Assembly (NCBI GenBank): GCA_000739515.1
Contig: DF820455.1
Location: 1,078,804 to 1,140,233 of the forward strand
Source of the DNA: Candidatus Moduliflexus flocculans
Lineage (GTDB): Bacteria; Moduliflexota; Moduliflexia; Moduliflexales; Moduliflexaceae
Reading direction: 5' to 3'
DNA length: 61,430 nucleotides
Shown in pieces: positions 1-8,926 of the stretch. The number at the start of each line of letters is the position of its first letter. The stretch's first letter is position 1. The position numbers and the translations under genes are program-made. The notes under the pieces are model-generated. The model did no database searches, was not told where the DNA came from, and was given only the letters and a program-made list of their open reading frames with translations.

Positions 1-24
1 TATACGATATGTGGTCTGATTCAT
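1..24 (-). CDS. 5' end of an unidentified divergent gene (partial)
   Basis: Reading the minus strand, an ATG at 24-22 is preceded by a strong Shine-Dalgarno stretch (AAGGAGG, about 34-41) at normal spacing, and eight codons (MNQTTYRI) run off the window edge. The ribosome-binding site is convincing but the product cannot be identified. It is transcribed away from the sugar transporter genes, so a divergently read regulator or enzyme is possible. Confidence 0.55.
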
Positions 25-71
25 GATCGTCTCCTCCTTTGGAAAAATGGTGTTGACCAGAAGAATCCGTC

Positions 72-155
72 ATGAATCTTTTGTCTATTAAAAAATAATG
101 ATTTAATGTAGTAGTATGTATCGCGTGTGTCGTTGCGTTAGGCTTATCCGTAGGG
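72..155 (+). other. Disrupted leader (signal peptide) of the first sugar-binding protein
   Basis: In the frame of the following CDS, codons 102-155 encode a hydrophobic stretch (FNVVVCIACVVALGLSVG) leading into an Ala-Ser-Ala cleavage-like site, as expected for the core of a signal peptide. No ATG, GTG or TTG lies in that stretch. An ATG at 72 opens the same frame with MNLLSIKK, but two adjacent stops (TAA 96-98, TGA 99-101) cut it off. An ATG at 98 is out of frame by one base. The leader therefore looks broken by a small indel or sequence error. Confidence 0.6.
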
Positions 156-1367
156 ATGCAAATCGCATCGGCGGAAAAAATCGTGTTGTGGGATGTGCAG
201 ACCAATGAGCCAATGAAGTCAACTGTAGATGGTACGGTTGCGGAATTTAATAAGGCTGGCGGCGAAATGGAAGTCGTGCATATTCAGAATGATCCCTATA
301 AAACGAAATTAAAAGTGGCAATGGGCGCAGGCACTCCGCCGGATATTTTTCAGAACTGGGGCGGCGGTCCGCTCAAAGAGTATGTTGACGCCGAAATGGT
401 TGATTCCATTGACGAAATCAAAGAAGACCTGCTGAAAACGTATATTCCTGCGGCATTTGATCCGGCGACATTTGATGGCGTCACTTATGGCGCTCCCTAC
501 TCTGGATTAACAGGAGTTTATTTCTGGTATCGCAAAGACATCTTCGAACAGAATGGCGTGAAGCCGCCGAAAACCTGGACGGAATTCCTGCAAGTGTGCG
601 AAACGCTGAAAAAAGCCGGAATCGCTCCGATTGCGCTCGCAAACAAGAATAAATGGACAGGCTCATTCTTCTATATGTATATGGCTGACCGCGTTGGCGG
701 CGCTGACATGTTCACGAAAGCGCTGTATCGCAAAGATGGCGTCACCTTCGAAGACCCGGGCTTTGTCAAAGCGGGCGAAATGCTGCAAGACCTCGTGAAA
801 AAAGGGTATTTTGTAGAAGGTTTTAACGGCATGGACGAAGACTTACGCAATGCGGCTGCCCTGCTCGAAACTGGTAAAGCTGGCATGTATCTGATGGGTA
901 CGTGGTATCTTGGCGGCGCTCACTCCAATGCCCCGGAAGTGGCTGATCAGATTGATTTCTTCCCGTTCCCGGCCGTTGAAGACGGTAAAGGCGATCCGAC
1001 TAACTTGATCGGCAGCCCAGGACAGGATTACCTCTCGATTTCAACCACCTGCAAAGACAAAGAAGCCGCGCTGAAATATTTGAAGGAATTCATTATGAAT
1101 GAATCCTGGATTCAGGCACTGGTGAAAAATGGCCTTGTTCCGCCAGTGAAAAACGGGGCAGACCTTATTTCAGACCCGGTATTGAAGAAAGTGGCTGAAA
1201 GTTTTCAGGCTGCTGGCCATGTGCAAGTCTATTACGATCAATTCTTGCCGCCGGCTATGGGCGAAAAACATAAAGATCTCGTACAAGCGTTGTTCGGATT
1301 GACGATGACGCCTGAAGAAGTCGCGAAAGCCCACGAAGCCGCCATGCAGGAAGAATTGAAGAAGTAA
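156..1367 (+). CDS. Sugar ABC transporter substrate-binding protein (extracellular solute-binding family 1)
   Basis: 403 codons from the first available ATG. The protein has the build of a MalE/UgpB-type periplasmic sugar-binding protein: a KIVLWD start of the first lobe, GTPPDIFQNWGGG near residues 48-60, and a late domain with GSPGQDYLSIS. It should capture an oligosaccharide outside the inner membrane and hand it to the two permeases that follow. The neighbouring xylanase and xylosidases suggest xylo-oligosaccharides (inference). The ATG at 156 falls inside what should be the signal peptide, so the true start is unresolved (see the leader entry), and as it stands the product might not be exported. 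No ATPase gene is nearby, so a shared ATPase encoded elsewhere is likely. Confidence 0.85.
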   Translation: MQIASAEKIVLWDVQTNEPMKSTVDGTVAEFNKAGGEMEVVHIQNDPYKTKLKVAMGAGTPPDIFQNWGGGPLKEYVDAEMVDSIDEIKEDLLKTYIPAAFDPATFDGVTYGAPYSGLTGVYFWYRKDIFEQNGVKPPKTWTEFLQVCETLKKAGIAPIALANKNKWTGSFFYMYMADRVGGADMFTKALYRKDGVTFEDPGFVKAGEMLQDLVKKGYFVEGFNGMDEDLRNAAALLETGKAGMYLMGTWYLGGAHSNAPEVADQIDFFPFPAVEDGKGDPTNLIGSPGQDYLSISTTCKDKEAALKYLKEFIMNESWIQALVKNGLVPPVKNGADLISDPVLKKVAESFQAAGHVQVYYDQFLPPAMGEKHKDLVQALFGLTMTPEEVAKAHEAAMQEELKK

Positions 1368-1374
1368 TCACGCC

Positions 1375-1405
1375 TTTCCCCGCCTTGCGTTCTCAGGCGG
1401 GGAAA
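1375..1405 (+). promoter_or_regulatory. Stem-loop between binding-protein and permease genes
   Basis: TTTCCCCGCC (1375-1384) pairs perfectly with GGCGGGGAAA (1396-1405) around an 11-base loop, with no T-run. A hairpin here, just after the binding-protein stop, resembles those that protect the upstream mRNA and give more binding protein than permease in malE-malF-type operons. Confidence 0.5.
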
Positions 1406-1440
1406 CCTCCTCGCGCTCACATTTTTCAAAGAGGTATCTC

Positions 1441-2535
1441 ATGAAACACAGAGGGAATTTCCTGGTTGCCATGGCGTTTATTTTGCCAGCTCTGTTGATT
1501 TATCTGTTTTATTTCATCATTCCAATTCCAGCCTCAATCTATTACAGCCTGTTTCAATGGAATGGCATCACCAAAACGAATTATAAACTCACCCCAAAAG
1601 ATGCTGCCGCGTTAACGTCAGAGCAGGATCTTCCAGCATCGCTCGTCGAAAGCTTGAAACCGGTACTCAACAAAAAATTTGACTCTAAAAAAGAATTCAT
1701 CTCCGCAGTACAAACCCACGTCAGCGCTGACCAGATGGGGCAGTATGGCGAAAAAATTCTTGCGTATGCCTATAATCCCGGCATGAAATATTTAAAATTC
1801 GGGAACTGGGAAAAACTGTTTAAAGACCCGGTGCTGCGCTTAGCCTTGAGGAATAATATCATTCTGGTGATTGCTTCGATCATCCTTCAATTGCCCGTAG
1901 GCTTGCTGTTAGGCGTCTTTATCTCATCCAGCATGAAAGGGACGCGCCTGTTTAAATTAGTCTATTTTATTCCCATGATGATCGCCTCTGTCGCCATCGG
2001 CATTACCTGGAATTATGTATATGAGCCGAATTTCGGCATGTTGAACGGCATCCTGCGGGCAGTGGGATTAGGCAAATACGCTGTCGGCTGGCTCGGCGAC
2101 CCGCGCTTTGCATTAGCGGCGGTCATTATCTCGACCTGCTGGCAATTTATTCCATTTTATATGGTGCTGTTTGCCGCAGCCCTGACCGGCATTCCGAAAG
2201 AATTATACGAAGCCGCTTGTATTGACGGCGCAACCGGAGTGCAGGCATTTTTCAAAATTACGCTGCCGCTGTTAAAAAACACGATTCGCATGGTGTGTGT
2301 CCTTTCGCTCACCGGCTCGCTGCGCTTTTTCGATCTTCTGTATGTCATGACCGGCGGCGGCCCCAATCATGCCAGCGAGCTCCTGGCAACGTATATGTAC
2401 AACAAGGCGTTTACCTCATTCGAAATGGGCTACGGCAGCACGATTGCGGTTTTTATGTTTCTGTTGTCGTTTATATTAGCCATCTCCGTGCTAAGCCTGC
2501 GCAAAAAAGGCGACGATGAAACCGCGATGGCATAA
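1441..2535 (+). CDS. Sugar ABC transporter permease, MalF type
   Basis: 364-residue inner-membrane permease. After a first membrane segment (about residues 8-28) there is a roughly 70-residue polar, charged insert (about 42-115) before the remaining segments. The EAA loop that contacts the ATPase reads EAACIDGATGVQAFFKITLP near residues 258-277. Typical MalF-like sugar permeases are about 290-310 residues, so the insert explains the extra length and is presumably periplasmic. The gene follows the binding protein by 73 bp (with AGAGGT as a ribosome site near 1430) and precedes the partner permease by 45 bp, giving an operon. The substrate is not read from sequence; xylo-oligosaccharide is inferred from neighbours. 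Confidence 0.9.
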   Translation: MKHRGNFLVAMAFILPALLIYLFYFIIPIPASIYYSLFQWNGITKTNYKLTPKDAAALTSEQDLPASLVESLKPVLNKKFDSKKEFISAVQTHVSADQMGQYGEKILAYAYNPGMKYLKFGNWEKLFKDPVLRLALRNNIILVIASIILQLPVGLLLGVFISSSMKGTRLFKLVYFIPMMIASVAIGITWNYVYEPNFGMLNGILRAVGLGKYAVGWLGDPRFALAAVIISTCWQFIPFYMVLFAAALTGIPKELYEAACIDGATGVQAFFKITLPLLKNTIRMVCVLSLTGSLRFFDLLYVMTGGGPNHASELLATYMYNKAFTSFEMGYGSTIAVFMFLLSFILAISVLSLRKKGDDETAMA

Positions 2536-2580
2536 CGCGCGTAATAACAAATTTTTATCCAAACTGTTGGAGCATTTTCT

Positions 2581-3417
2581 ATGAACTCATCTTTGAAACG
2601 AACGGCGCTTAATACCGTGATCTATGCGGGGGCGATCTGCTGGCTGATCATCACAACCTATCCGTTGCTCTTTTTGCTGCAAAATTCGATGAAGATCACC
2701 AACGAATTCTATAAAGGCAATGTGTGGACGCTCCCGGCGCAGATTACGCTGCAAAATTATCAGCGCGTCATGGAGAATCACTTTTTCAGATTCTTCTCCA
2801 ATTCCGTGTTTATCACGTCAATCTCGTTAGTGTTGATTTTGATTGTGTCAAGCTCTGCCGCGTTTGGATTAGCGCGGATTAAGTTTCCGGGACGCAAGTT
2901 GTTCTATCTGCTGTTTGTCGGCGGATTGACGATTCCGATCCATATTACGCTTATTCCTGTGTACACGCTGACCCGGCAATTGGGTCTCTATGATTCGCTC
3001 TGGGCGCTGATTGGGCCGTATGTCGCCTGCGCCATGCCAACCAATGTCTTTATCTTAACAGCGTTTATGGAAGAAATCCATCCGAGTCTTGAAGAAGCGG
3101 CCTACATGGATGGCGCGAATCGCTGGCAGGTGTACTGGAATATTGTCTTGCCCATCTCCCGCCCAGCATTAGTTGCGGTCGGCCTCTTTACGTTGGTTAA
3201 CCTCTGGAATGAGTTTATTTTCGCCTTAACCCTGATCAGCACCGAAGCCAAACGCCCGCTGACCTTAGCGATCTGGAATTTTCAAGGGCAATTTGCTACC
3301 GATATTCCCGCCATGATGGCAAGCCTCCTGATTTCCTCCTTGCCGCTGTTGGTGTTGTATGGCATTTTCAAAGAACGGCTGATTGAAGGCTTGACCGCTG
3401 GCGCAGTAAAAGGCTAA
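2581..3417 (+). CDS. Sugar ABC transporter permease, MalG type
   Basis: 278 residues with the usual six hydrophobic segments of a MalG-like permease and an EAA loop EAAYMDGANRWQVYWNIVLP (about residues 178-197). It pairs with the preceding MalF-type permease to form the transmembrane channel of the importer. Length and C-terminus (ERLIEGLTAGAVKG) are standard for carbohydrate-uptake-1 permeases. It closes the transporter operon, since a good terminator hairpin begins about 12 bases after its stop. No nucleotide-binding subunit is encoded in this part of the window. Confidence 0.92.
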   Translation: MNSSLKRTALNTVIYAGAICWLIITTYPLLFLLQNSMKITNEFYKGNVWTLPAQITLQNYQRVMENHFFRFFSNSVFITSISLVLILIVSSSAAFGLARIKFPGRKLFYLLFVGGLTIPIHITLIPVYTLTRQLGLYDSLWALIGPYVACAMPTNVFILTAFMEEIHPSLEEAAYMDGANRWQVYWNIVLPISRPALVAVGLFTLVNLWNEFIFALTLISTEAKRPLTLAIWNFQGQFATDIPAMMASLLISSLPLLVLYGIFKERLIEGLTAGAVKG

Positions 3418-3428
3418 TATGAGTGATC

Positions 3429-3465
3429 GTTGTCAGACACGTAAAAAAGCCTGACAACTCTTTTT
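3429..3465 (+). terminator. Rho-independent terminator of the sugar transporter operon
   Basis: GTTGTCAG (3429-3436) pairs with CTGACAAC (3451-3458), followed at once by TCTTTTT. It lies 12 bases after the MalG-type stop codon. Confidence 0.8.
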
Positions 3466-3633
3466 AGTTTTATATCAATATTATTAGCCCGTAGGGCTTC
3501 AGGTATTGTAGAACACGACAGCAGGCATTCCTACCGCGTAGCGGTTGCGCCCGTATCGCCTACGGCGAATGATGCTTTTTCTGCCACGCCTTCTACAACA
3601 CTATATTGCCTACGGCGAAAAAACGAGGAAACC

Positions 3634-4599
3634 ATGTCTGCCAATGCGCTTGAGCAATTAAAAACGATGACCACCGTCGTCGCGGATACCGGCGACATCA
3701 ACTCAATCAAAGCCTACGCTCCAACCGACGCGACGACAAACCCGTCGCTGATTTACGCCGCCGCGCAAATGCCGGAATATCAACATCTCGTTGACGCCGC
3801 CATCGCCTACGGCAAGCAGAGCAGCAGTGTGCAGGCCGAACAACTGACGAACACGATTGACAAGCTCTTCGTGGCATTTGGCGCGGAAATTCTGAAAATC
3901 GTGCCGCGCTTCATCTCCACCGAAACTGATGCCCGTCTGTCGTTCGATACGGTAGGCACGATTGAAAAAGCACGGAAACTCATTCGTTTGTACGGCGAAG
4001 CCGGATATGAACGTAACCGGATTTTGATCAAAATCGCGTCAACGTGGGAAGGGATTCAGGCCGCGAAAGTGCTGGAACAAGAAGGGATTCGCTGCAACCT
4101 GACGCTGCTCTTCGGCTTCGGTCAGGCAGTCGCCTGCGCTCAGGCCGGCGTCTATCTGATTTCGCCGTTCGTCGGCAGAATTTTCGACTGGCACAGAACG
4201 AAAGAAGGCGTGGCCGGCTATGCGCCGGACGACGATCCTGGCGTAAAATCAGTGCGGCGGATTTACAGCTTTTACAAAACGTATGGCTATAACACCGTCG
4301 TGATGGGCGCGAGCTTCCGCAACGTCGAGGAAGTGAAAGCGCTGGCCGGGTGCGACGCGTTGACGATTGGCCCGAAATTACTAAAAGAATTGCAGCAGGA
4401 TAACGCGGAATTGCCCCAAATTCTCTCGCCGAAATACGCCTCGCAGAATTGCCGCGACGAACACCTGCACGTTGATGAAAAACTGTTCCGCTGGATGCTG
4501 AATGAAGACGCGATGGCGACCGAAAAACTCGCGGAAGGGATTCGCGGGTTCAGCGCCGACATTGTCAAACTCGAACAAGAAATCCTGAAACGCTTCTAA
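3634..4599 (+). CDS. tal: Transaldolase
   Basis: 321 residues, the usual length for TalB-type transaldolase, the cytoplasmic pentose-phosphate enzyme that moves a dihydroxyacetone unit from sedoheptulose-7-phosphate to glyceraldehyde-3-phosphate. The two family signatures are present: [10 protein letters not shown] (about 31-40) and the active-site segment [11 protein letters not shown] (130-140), with K133 the Schiff-base lysine. Asp17 sits in VADTGD at the place of the conserved catalytic aspartate. Translation begins at the ATG after AACGAGGAAACC. Lying between a sugar importer and xylan-degrading enzymes, it probably serves xylose catabolism here; that role is inferred from context, while the enzyme identity is firm. 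Confidence 0.95.
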   Translation: MSANALEQLKTMTTVVADTGDINSIKAYAPTDATTNPSLIYAAAQMPEYQHLVDAAIAYGKQSSSVQAEQLTNTIDKLFVAFGAEILKIVPRFISTETDARLSFDTVGTIEKARKLIRLYGEAGYERNRILIKIASTWEGIQAAKVLEQEGIRCNLTLLFGFGQAVACAQAGVYLISPFVGRIFDWHRTKEGVAGYAPDDDPGVKSVRRIYSFYKTYGYNTVVMGASFRNVEEVKALAGCDALTIGPKLLKELQQDNAELPQILSPKYASQNCRDEHLHVDEKLFRWMLNEDAMATEKLAEGIRGFSADIVKLEQEILKRF

Positions 4600-4635
4600 T
4601 ACCAGTTGTGTTAGAATACATCATCTTTTCCGTAG

Positions 4636-4660
4636 AGACGCCCCGGCTGGGCGTCTCTAT
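4636..4660. terminator. Palindrome after transaldolase, possible terminator
   Basis: AGAGACGCCC (4636-4645) pairs with GGGCGTCTCT (4651-4660) around a five-base loop. There is no T-run, so it may be a member of a repeat family (compare 6985-7041, which also begins TAGAGACG) rather than a true terminator. Confidence 0.45.
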
Positions 4661-4707
4661 CGCAATAGAACGGAGATGATCTGTTTTAAAACAATTCGGT
4701 ATAACGT

Positions 4708-6972
4708 ATGATGAAACAATTACGCTATCTGACCTATGGAATCATCGCAATTATGTTGTGTATGGGAACGACTGCCGAAAGCCAGCAAACCAAAAAACAG
4801 GCGTTTGGAAAACCGCTGCGAGCGCTTGCCGAGAAACAGGGCATCTTTATCGGCGCAGCCGTTGATCCCGCCTTCCTCGACGACGCGCAATACGCCGAAA
4901 CGCTTAAAGCGCAATACAACTATCTCACACCCGAAAACCAGACGAAATGGTCGCTGATTCATCCGGCGCGGGATCGCTACGATTTCAGCAGCAGCGACAA
5001 ATTAGTGGAATTTGCCGAACAGCATGGCATGAAAGTGCGCGGGCATACGCTCGTCTGGCATAGTCAGAATCCCGGCTGGCTTTTAGCCCAGAAATGGAGC
5101 AAAGAGGAACTTTCCGCAATTCTGAAAGATCATATCCAGCACGTCGTCGGCCATTATAAAGGCCGCATCTACGCCTGGGACGTGGTGAACGAGCCATTAG
5201 ACGGCTCAAACCTGCGCAGCACCATCTGGCAGCAGACGCTCGGCGAAGAGTATATCGAGCAGGCGTTTCGCCTTGCGCATGAAGCCGATCCGGATGCAAA
5301 GCTCTATTTGAACGATTATGGCGTGGAAGATGTCAACCTCAAATCCACCGCTATGTATAACCTTGTCAAAGCGCTCCTGGAAAAAGGCGTGCCGATTCAT
5401 GGCGTCGGACTGCAATTCCATCTCGAACTCGGCCAGCCGCTTGATTACGCCAGCGTGTTTGCCAACATCTCCCGCTTTGCCGAATTAGGGCTTGACGTGG
5501 ATATTACCGAACTCGACGTGCGGATTCGCGGCGAGGTGACGGACGACAAATTATTCCAACAGGCCGACGTGTATGCCAAATTGATGCAGATTCTTCTCGC
5601 CATTCCGAAAGCCCGCACCTATGTGATGTGGGGCTTCACTGACGCGCATTCCTGGGTGCCAGGCTTCTTCGCCAATACCGGCGCGGCGCTCGTATTCGAC
5701 GAACAATATCACCCGAAACCGGCCTTTTACCGCATGCAGGAAGCGTTAGAAAAGGGACCGATTGAACTCGGTTATTCGGCGAACATTGACGCATCGCTGG
5801 CGAACCGCCATATCAGCCTGCCGTTTCAGGCGCTCGCCATCGCGAATCCGCCTGTGATTGACGGCGTGATTTCAGAAGGCGAATGGGACGGCGGCGTCCT
5901 GCATCGGTTTGCGTACAACCAGTTGAATCTGACCGATCAACGCGCCCCGTTGGAGCGCCAAAACCTGACCGGCGAATGGATGGTGCGCTATCAGGGAAAC
6001 AAGCTCTATGGGCTGGTTACGCGTGTTGATGATACGACGATCACGAATCATCAGGATGCTTGGCAAAATGACAATGTTGAAATCTTCGTGGATGTGAACG
6101 GCCAATTCGCGCAGTTGCGCTCGGTTGTCGGCCAGGATTGGGGCGCCAGCGAATTTCCGGGCGAACGCAAAGCGGTCTGGAATGCGGACGGCACAGTATT
6201 AGAATTCGTGGTGGAACTGCCGGAAAATGATCTCGCCGGAATGACGTTCGGCTGGAATATCGCGCTGTCCGATAACGACAACGGCACAGAACGAAGCGCA
6301 CAAGTCTATCCAATTCCAGGCGCAAACGAAGGCTGGCAGGGCAAAGGGCTCGGCGAGTTGACCTGCGTCGGCGACAGCCCCCGCGCTGCGGATCAGCGCC
6401 ATTTCGCCCCGGCATTCCAAGCTGCTCGCGTGACGACTGTTCCGAAAGTTGACGGCGTCGCGCAGCCGGGCGAATGGGACAGCGGCGTCACCTATCCGTT
6501 TGCCTATAACCAATTGAATTTGCAAGATCAACGCCCGCCGCTCGATCAGAACGATCTCTCTGGCGATTGGAAAATCGTGTATCAGCAGAACATGATTTTC
6601 GGCCTGATTCATCGGCAGGACGATGTGACCGTCACCGATCATGCGAATAGCTGGGAAAATGACACGATCGAAGTCTTTGGCAATCTCTACGGCACATTCG
6701 CGCAACTCCGCACAGTTGTCGGGCAGGATTGGGAGGCGCACGACATGCCGGGACTCCGCAAGGCTGTCTGGAGCGCGGATGGCAAAGTGCTTGAATTCGT
6801 CATCGAACTCCCGACCAATAACCTTGTCGGAGAGACGATGGGCTGGAATATCGCGCTGTCGGATAATGACGCCGGCGCAAGCGACACGCGCAAATATCAA
6901 CTGTATCCCATGTACGGCGTCAACGATAGCTGGCAGGGAAAAAACCTCGGCGAAATCACGTTTATGGAATAA
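4708..6972 (+). CDS. Secreted endo-1,4-beta-xylanase (GH10) with two CBM9-like domains
   Basis: 754 residues. An N-terminal signal peptide (MMKQLRYLTYGIIAIMLCMG, cut near TTAES) directs export. The GH10 barrel spans about 35-350: GHTLVWHSQ (112-120), WDVVNEP with acid/base E162, and DVDITELDV with nucleophile E268. The C-terminal half is an internal duplication of about 175 residues (about 375-555 and 565-750). Each copy carries GEWD, FAYNQLNL, VVGQDW, GWNIALSDND and the W-Q-G-K near its end, which fits family 9 carbohydrate-binding modules that bind polysaccharide ends. The enzyme should cut xylan outside the cell, with products taken up and finished by the cytoplasmic GH43 and GH3 enzymes downstream. 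The double ATG start has only a weak ribosome site. Confidence 0.93.
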   Translation: MMKQLRYLTYGIIAIMLCMGTTAESQQTKKQAFGKPLRALAEKQGIFIGAAVDPAFLDDAQYAETLKAQYNYLTPENQTKWSLIHPARDRYDFSSSDKLVEFAEQHGMKVRGHTLVWHSQNPGWLLAQKWSKEELSAILKDHIQHVVGHYKGRIYAWDVVNEPLDGSNLRSTIWQQTLGEEYIEQAFRLAHEADPDAKLYLNDYGVEDVNLKSTAMYNLVKALLEKGVPIHGVGLQFHLELGQPLDYASVFANISRFAELGLDVDITELDVRIRGEVTDDKLFQQADVYAKLMQILLAIPKARTYVMWGFTDAHSWVPGFFANTGAALVFDEQYHPKPAFYRMQEALEKGPIELGYSANIDASLANRHISLPFQALAIANPPVIDGVISEGEWDGGVLHRFAYNQLNLTDQRAPLERQNLTGEWMVRYQGNKLYGLVTRVDDTTITNHQDAWQNDNVEIFVDVNGQFAQLRSVVGQDWGASEFPGERKAVWNADGTVLEFVVELPENDLAGMTFGWNIALSDNDNGTERSAQVYPIPGANEGWQGKGLGELTCVGDSPRAADQRHFAPAFQAARVTTVPKVDGVAQPGEWDSGVTYPFAYNQLNLQDQRPPLDQNDLSGDWKIVYQQNMIFGLIHRQDDVTVTDHANSWENDTIEVFGNLYGTFAQLRTVVGQDWEAHDMPGLRKAVWSADGKVLEFVIELPTNNLVGETMGWNIALSDNDAGASDTRKYQLYPMYGVNDSWQGKNLGEITFME

Positions 6973-6984
6973 TTTCCTATTTTG

Positions 6985-7041
6985 TAGAGACGTTCCGGCG
7001 GAGCAGGTCTGCGAAGTTCTGTCACTGCGCGGAGCGTCTCT
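6985..7041. repeat. Imperfect palindrome (TAGAGACG...CGTCTCT)
   Basis: TAGAGACGTTCCG near 6985-6997 is mirrored by GGAGCGTCTCTG near 7031-7042 around a longer, less paired centre. It shares its arm with the palindrome at 4636-4660 and may act as a transcript end after the xylanase gene, though no T-run follows. Confidence 0.45.
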
Positions 7042-7132
7042 GCAATGAGAATCGGCGTTACCACGTATTGAGATGCGAATGAATCAAAACCGGACGGGAG
7101 TGATTCACTTGCGTTAGTCATTATTCGCAATC

Positions 7133-8719
7133 ATGCAAAACATTACCAATCCAGTCTTGCGGGGCTTTAACCCCGATCCCTCGATTCTGCGAGTCGGCGA
7201 CGATTATTTTATCGCGACTTCAACCTTTGAATGGTTTCCAGGCGTTCAGATTCATCATTCCAAAGATTTGGTCAACTGGAAGCTTATCACGCGCCCGCTG
7301 ACTCGCCTGTCGCAATTAAATATGCTGGGCAATCCTGATTCCGGCGGCATCTGGGCGCCGTGCCTCTCCTGGCATGACGGCCTGTTTTACCTGATTTACA
7401 CGGATGTGAAACTTACGAGCGAGCGGTTTAGCGTTAAAGAAGTCTATAATTATCTTGTGACTGCGCCGGACATTCTCGGCCCCTGGTCTGAGCCGATTTT
7501 CATGAACTCCAGCGGCTTTGATCCGTCGCTGTTTCATGACGACGATGGCCGCAAATGGTATCTCAACATGCTTTGGGATTTTCGCGGACGCGATAAATAC
7601 GCGCTGTTTGCCGGAATTCTGCTGCAAGAATATGATTCTGCCGCAAAAAAGTTGGTCGGGCCGATTCGCAAGATTTTCACCGGCACGCCGATTGGATTAA
7701 CCGAAGGACCGCATCTTTATAAGCGCAACGGCTATTATTATCTGATGACTGCCGAAGGCGGCACGGAATATGAACACGCGGTAACGATGGCGCGGTCAAA
7801 AAAGATTGAAGGCCCGTATGAAGTCGATCCGCAAAACCCGATGCTCACGTCGTATCAGAAACCGTCATTAGCCTTGCAAAAAGCGGGACACGCCTCGCTT
7901 GTCGAAACGCAGCACGGCGATTGGTATCTCGCGCATCTTTGCGGGCGTCCGCTCGGCGCGGAACGCCGCTGCATTTTGGGGCGCGAAACGGCGCTGCAAA
8001 AATGTATCTGGACGGATGATGGCTGGCTGCGCGTAGAAGGTGGTGGTAATGACCCGAAGGTGAACGTCCCTGCGCCGAATTTGCCCGCGTATCCGTTTGC
8101 CGCAGAACCGGCTCGCGACGATTTTAACGCGCCGGAATTAAATATCCATTTCCAAATGTTGCGAATTCCGGCAGATTCCTCGTGGCTATCGCTGACCGAG
8201 CGTCCCGGATTTTTGCGGTTATACGGACGAGGCCCGCTGAATTCCTTACACTATCAAAGTCTTGTGGCGCGGCGCGTTCAGGCGTTTCGCTGCGAAGCCG
8301 CGACCTGTCTCGAATTCGCGCCGGACAACTTCCAGCAAATGGCTGGTTTAGTCGCGTATTATGACACCTCGCTCCATTACTATCTCAACGTGACGGCGGA
8401 CGAGGGAAAAGGGACGTATTTGACGCTTTTAGGCTGCGATCTGGATCAGGCGCTCTTTCCGTTGGAACAAGATATTCCATTGCGCGGCGCGACGCGCATC
8501 TTTTTGAAAGCGACGTTTGATAACGAGCAGTTGCAATTTGCGTATGCATTCAAAGAAGGGGAGTGGATAAACATCGGCCCTGCGCTTGACGCGACGAAAC
8601 TTTCGGATGATTACGGCGGACTCGGCTTCACCGGCGCATTTATCGGCATCTGCGCTCAAGACCTCAGCGGCCAGCATAAACATGCTGATTTCGACTGGTT
8701 TGAATACATTGAAAAATAG
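7133..8719 (+). CDS. Beta-xylosidase / alpha-L-arabinofuranosidase, GH43 (subfamily 11-like)
   Basis: 528 residues with no signal peptide, so cytoplasmic. A five-bladed GH43 propeller fills about 1-320: NPVLRGFNPDPSILR with general base D15, GFDPSLFHDDDGR with D130, and TEGPHLYKR with general acid E191. These positions nearly match the characterised Selenomonas-type xylosidase (D14, D127, E186, from memory). A C-terminal beta-sandwich (about 325-528) ends in DFDWFEYIEK, the usual arrangement of xylan 1,4-beta-xylosidases acting on short xylo-oligosaccharides. It lies between the secreted GH10 xylanase and the GH3 enzyme on the same strand. It ends with TAG, which shows TAG is a normal stop in this genome. 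Confidence 0.93.
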   Translation: MQNITNPVLRGFNPDPSILRVGDDYFIATSTFEWFPGVQIHHSKDLVNWKLITRPLTRLSQLNMLGNPDSGGIWAPCLSWHDGLFYLIYTDVKLTSERFSVKEVYNYLVTAPDILGPWSEPIFMNSSGFDPSLFHDDDGRKWYLNMLWDFRGRDKYALFAGILLQEYDSAAKKLVGPIRKIFTGTPIGLTEGPHLYKRNGYYYLMTAEGGTEYEHAVTMARSKKIEGPYEVDPQNPMLTSYQKPSLALQKAGHASLVETQHGDWYLAHLCGRPLGAERRCILGRETALQKCIWTDDGWLRVEGGGNDPKVNVPAPNLPAYPFAAEPARDDFNAPELNIHFQMLRIPADSSWLSLTERPGFLRLYGRGPLNSLHYQSLVARRVQAFRCEAATCLEFAPDNFQQMAGLVAYYDTSLHYYLNVTADEGKGTYLTLLGCDLDQALFPLEQDIPLRGATRIFLKATFDNEQLQFAYAFKEGEWINIGPALDATKLSDDYGGLGFTGAFIGICAQDLSGQHKHADFDWFEYIEK

Positions 8720-8775
8720 TATGTCAAAACTGTAGTTTCGACATACACCAACGTGATGTGTAACTTGAGAGAAGA

Positions 8776-8858
8776 ACCCACCCCTTGCCCCTCCCTGGAG
8801 GGGAATGTGCGCATCGGCAGTCGTCGCATTCCCCTCCTGGGAGGGGCAAAGCGTGGGT
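8776..8858. repeat. Dispersed G/C-arm palindromic repeat, copy A1
   Basis: ACCCACCCCTTGCCCCTCCC begins the left arm, and GGAGGGGCAAAGCGTGGGT ends the right arm, with a second inverted pair CCTGGAGGGGAAT / ATTCCCCTCCTGG inside. Related copies occur at 27445-27532 and, as a right half only, at 61367-61397. Confidence 0.8.
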
Positions 8859-8926
8859 AAAAACGCCTGTTTGACAGATAAATTTCAAAAAGTTGCATAT
8901 CGCGTACACCATTATGGGAGAAAAAC

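Noticed and set aside
6199..6900. 233-codon minus-strand ORF opposite the xylanase binding domains
   Set aside because: Antisense shadow; the same pattern appears in both duplicated domains and no ribosome site or domain is seen.
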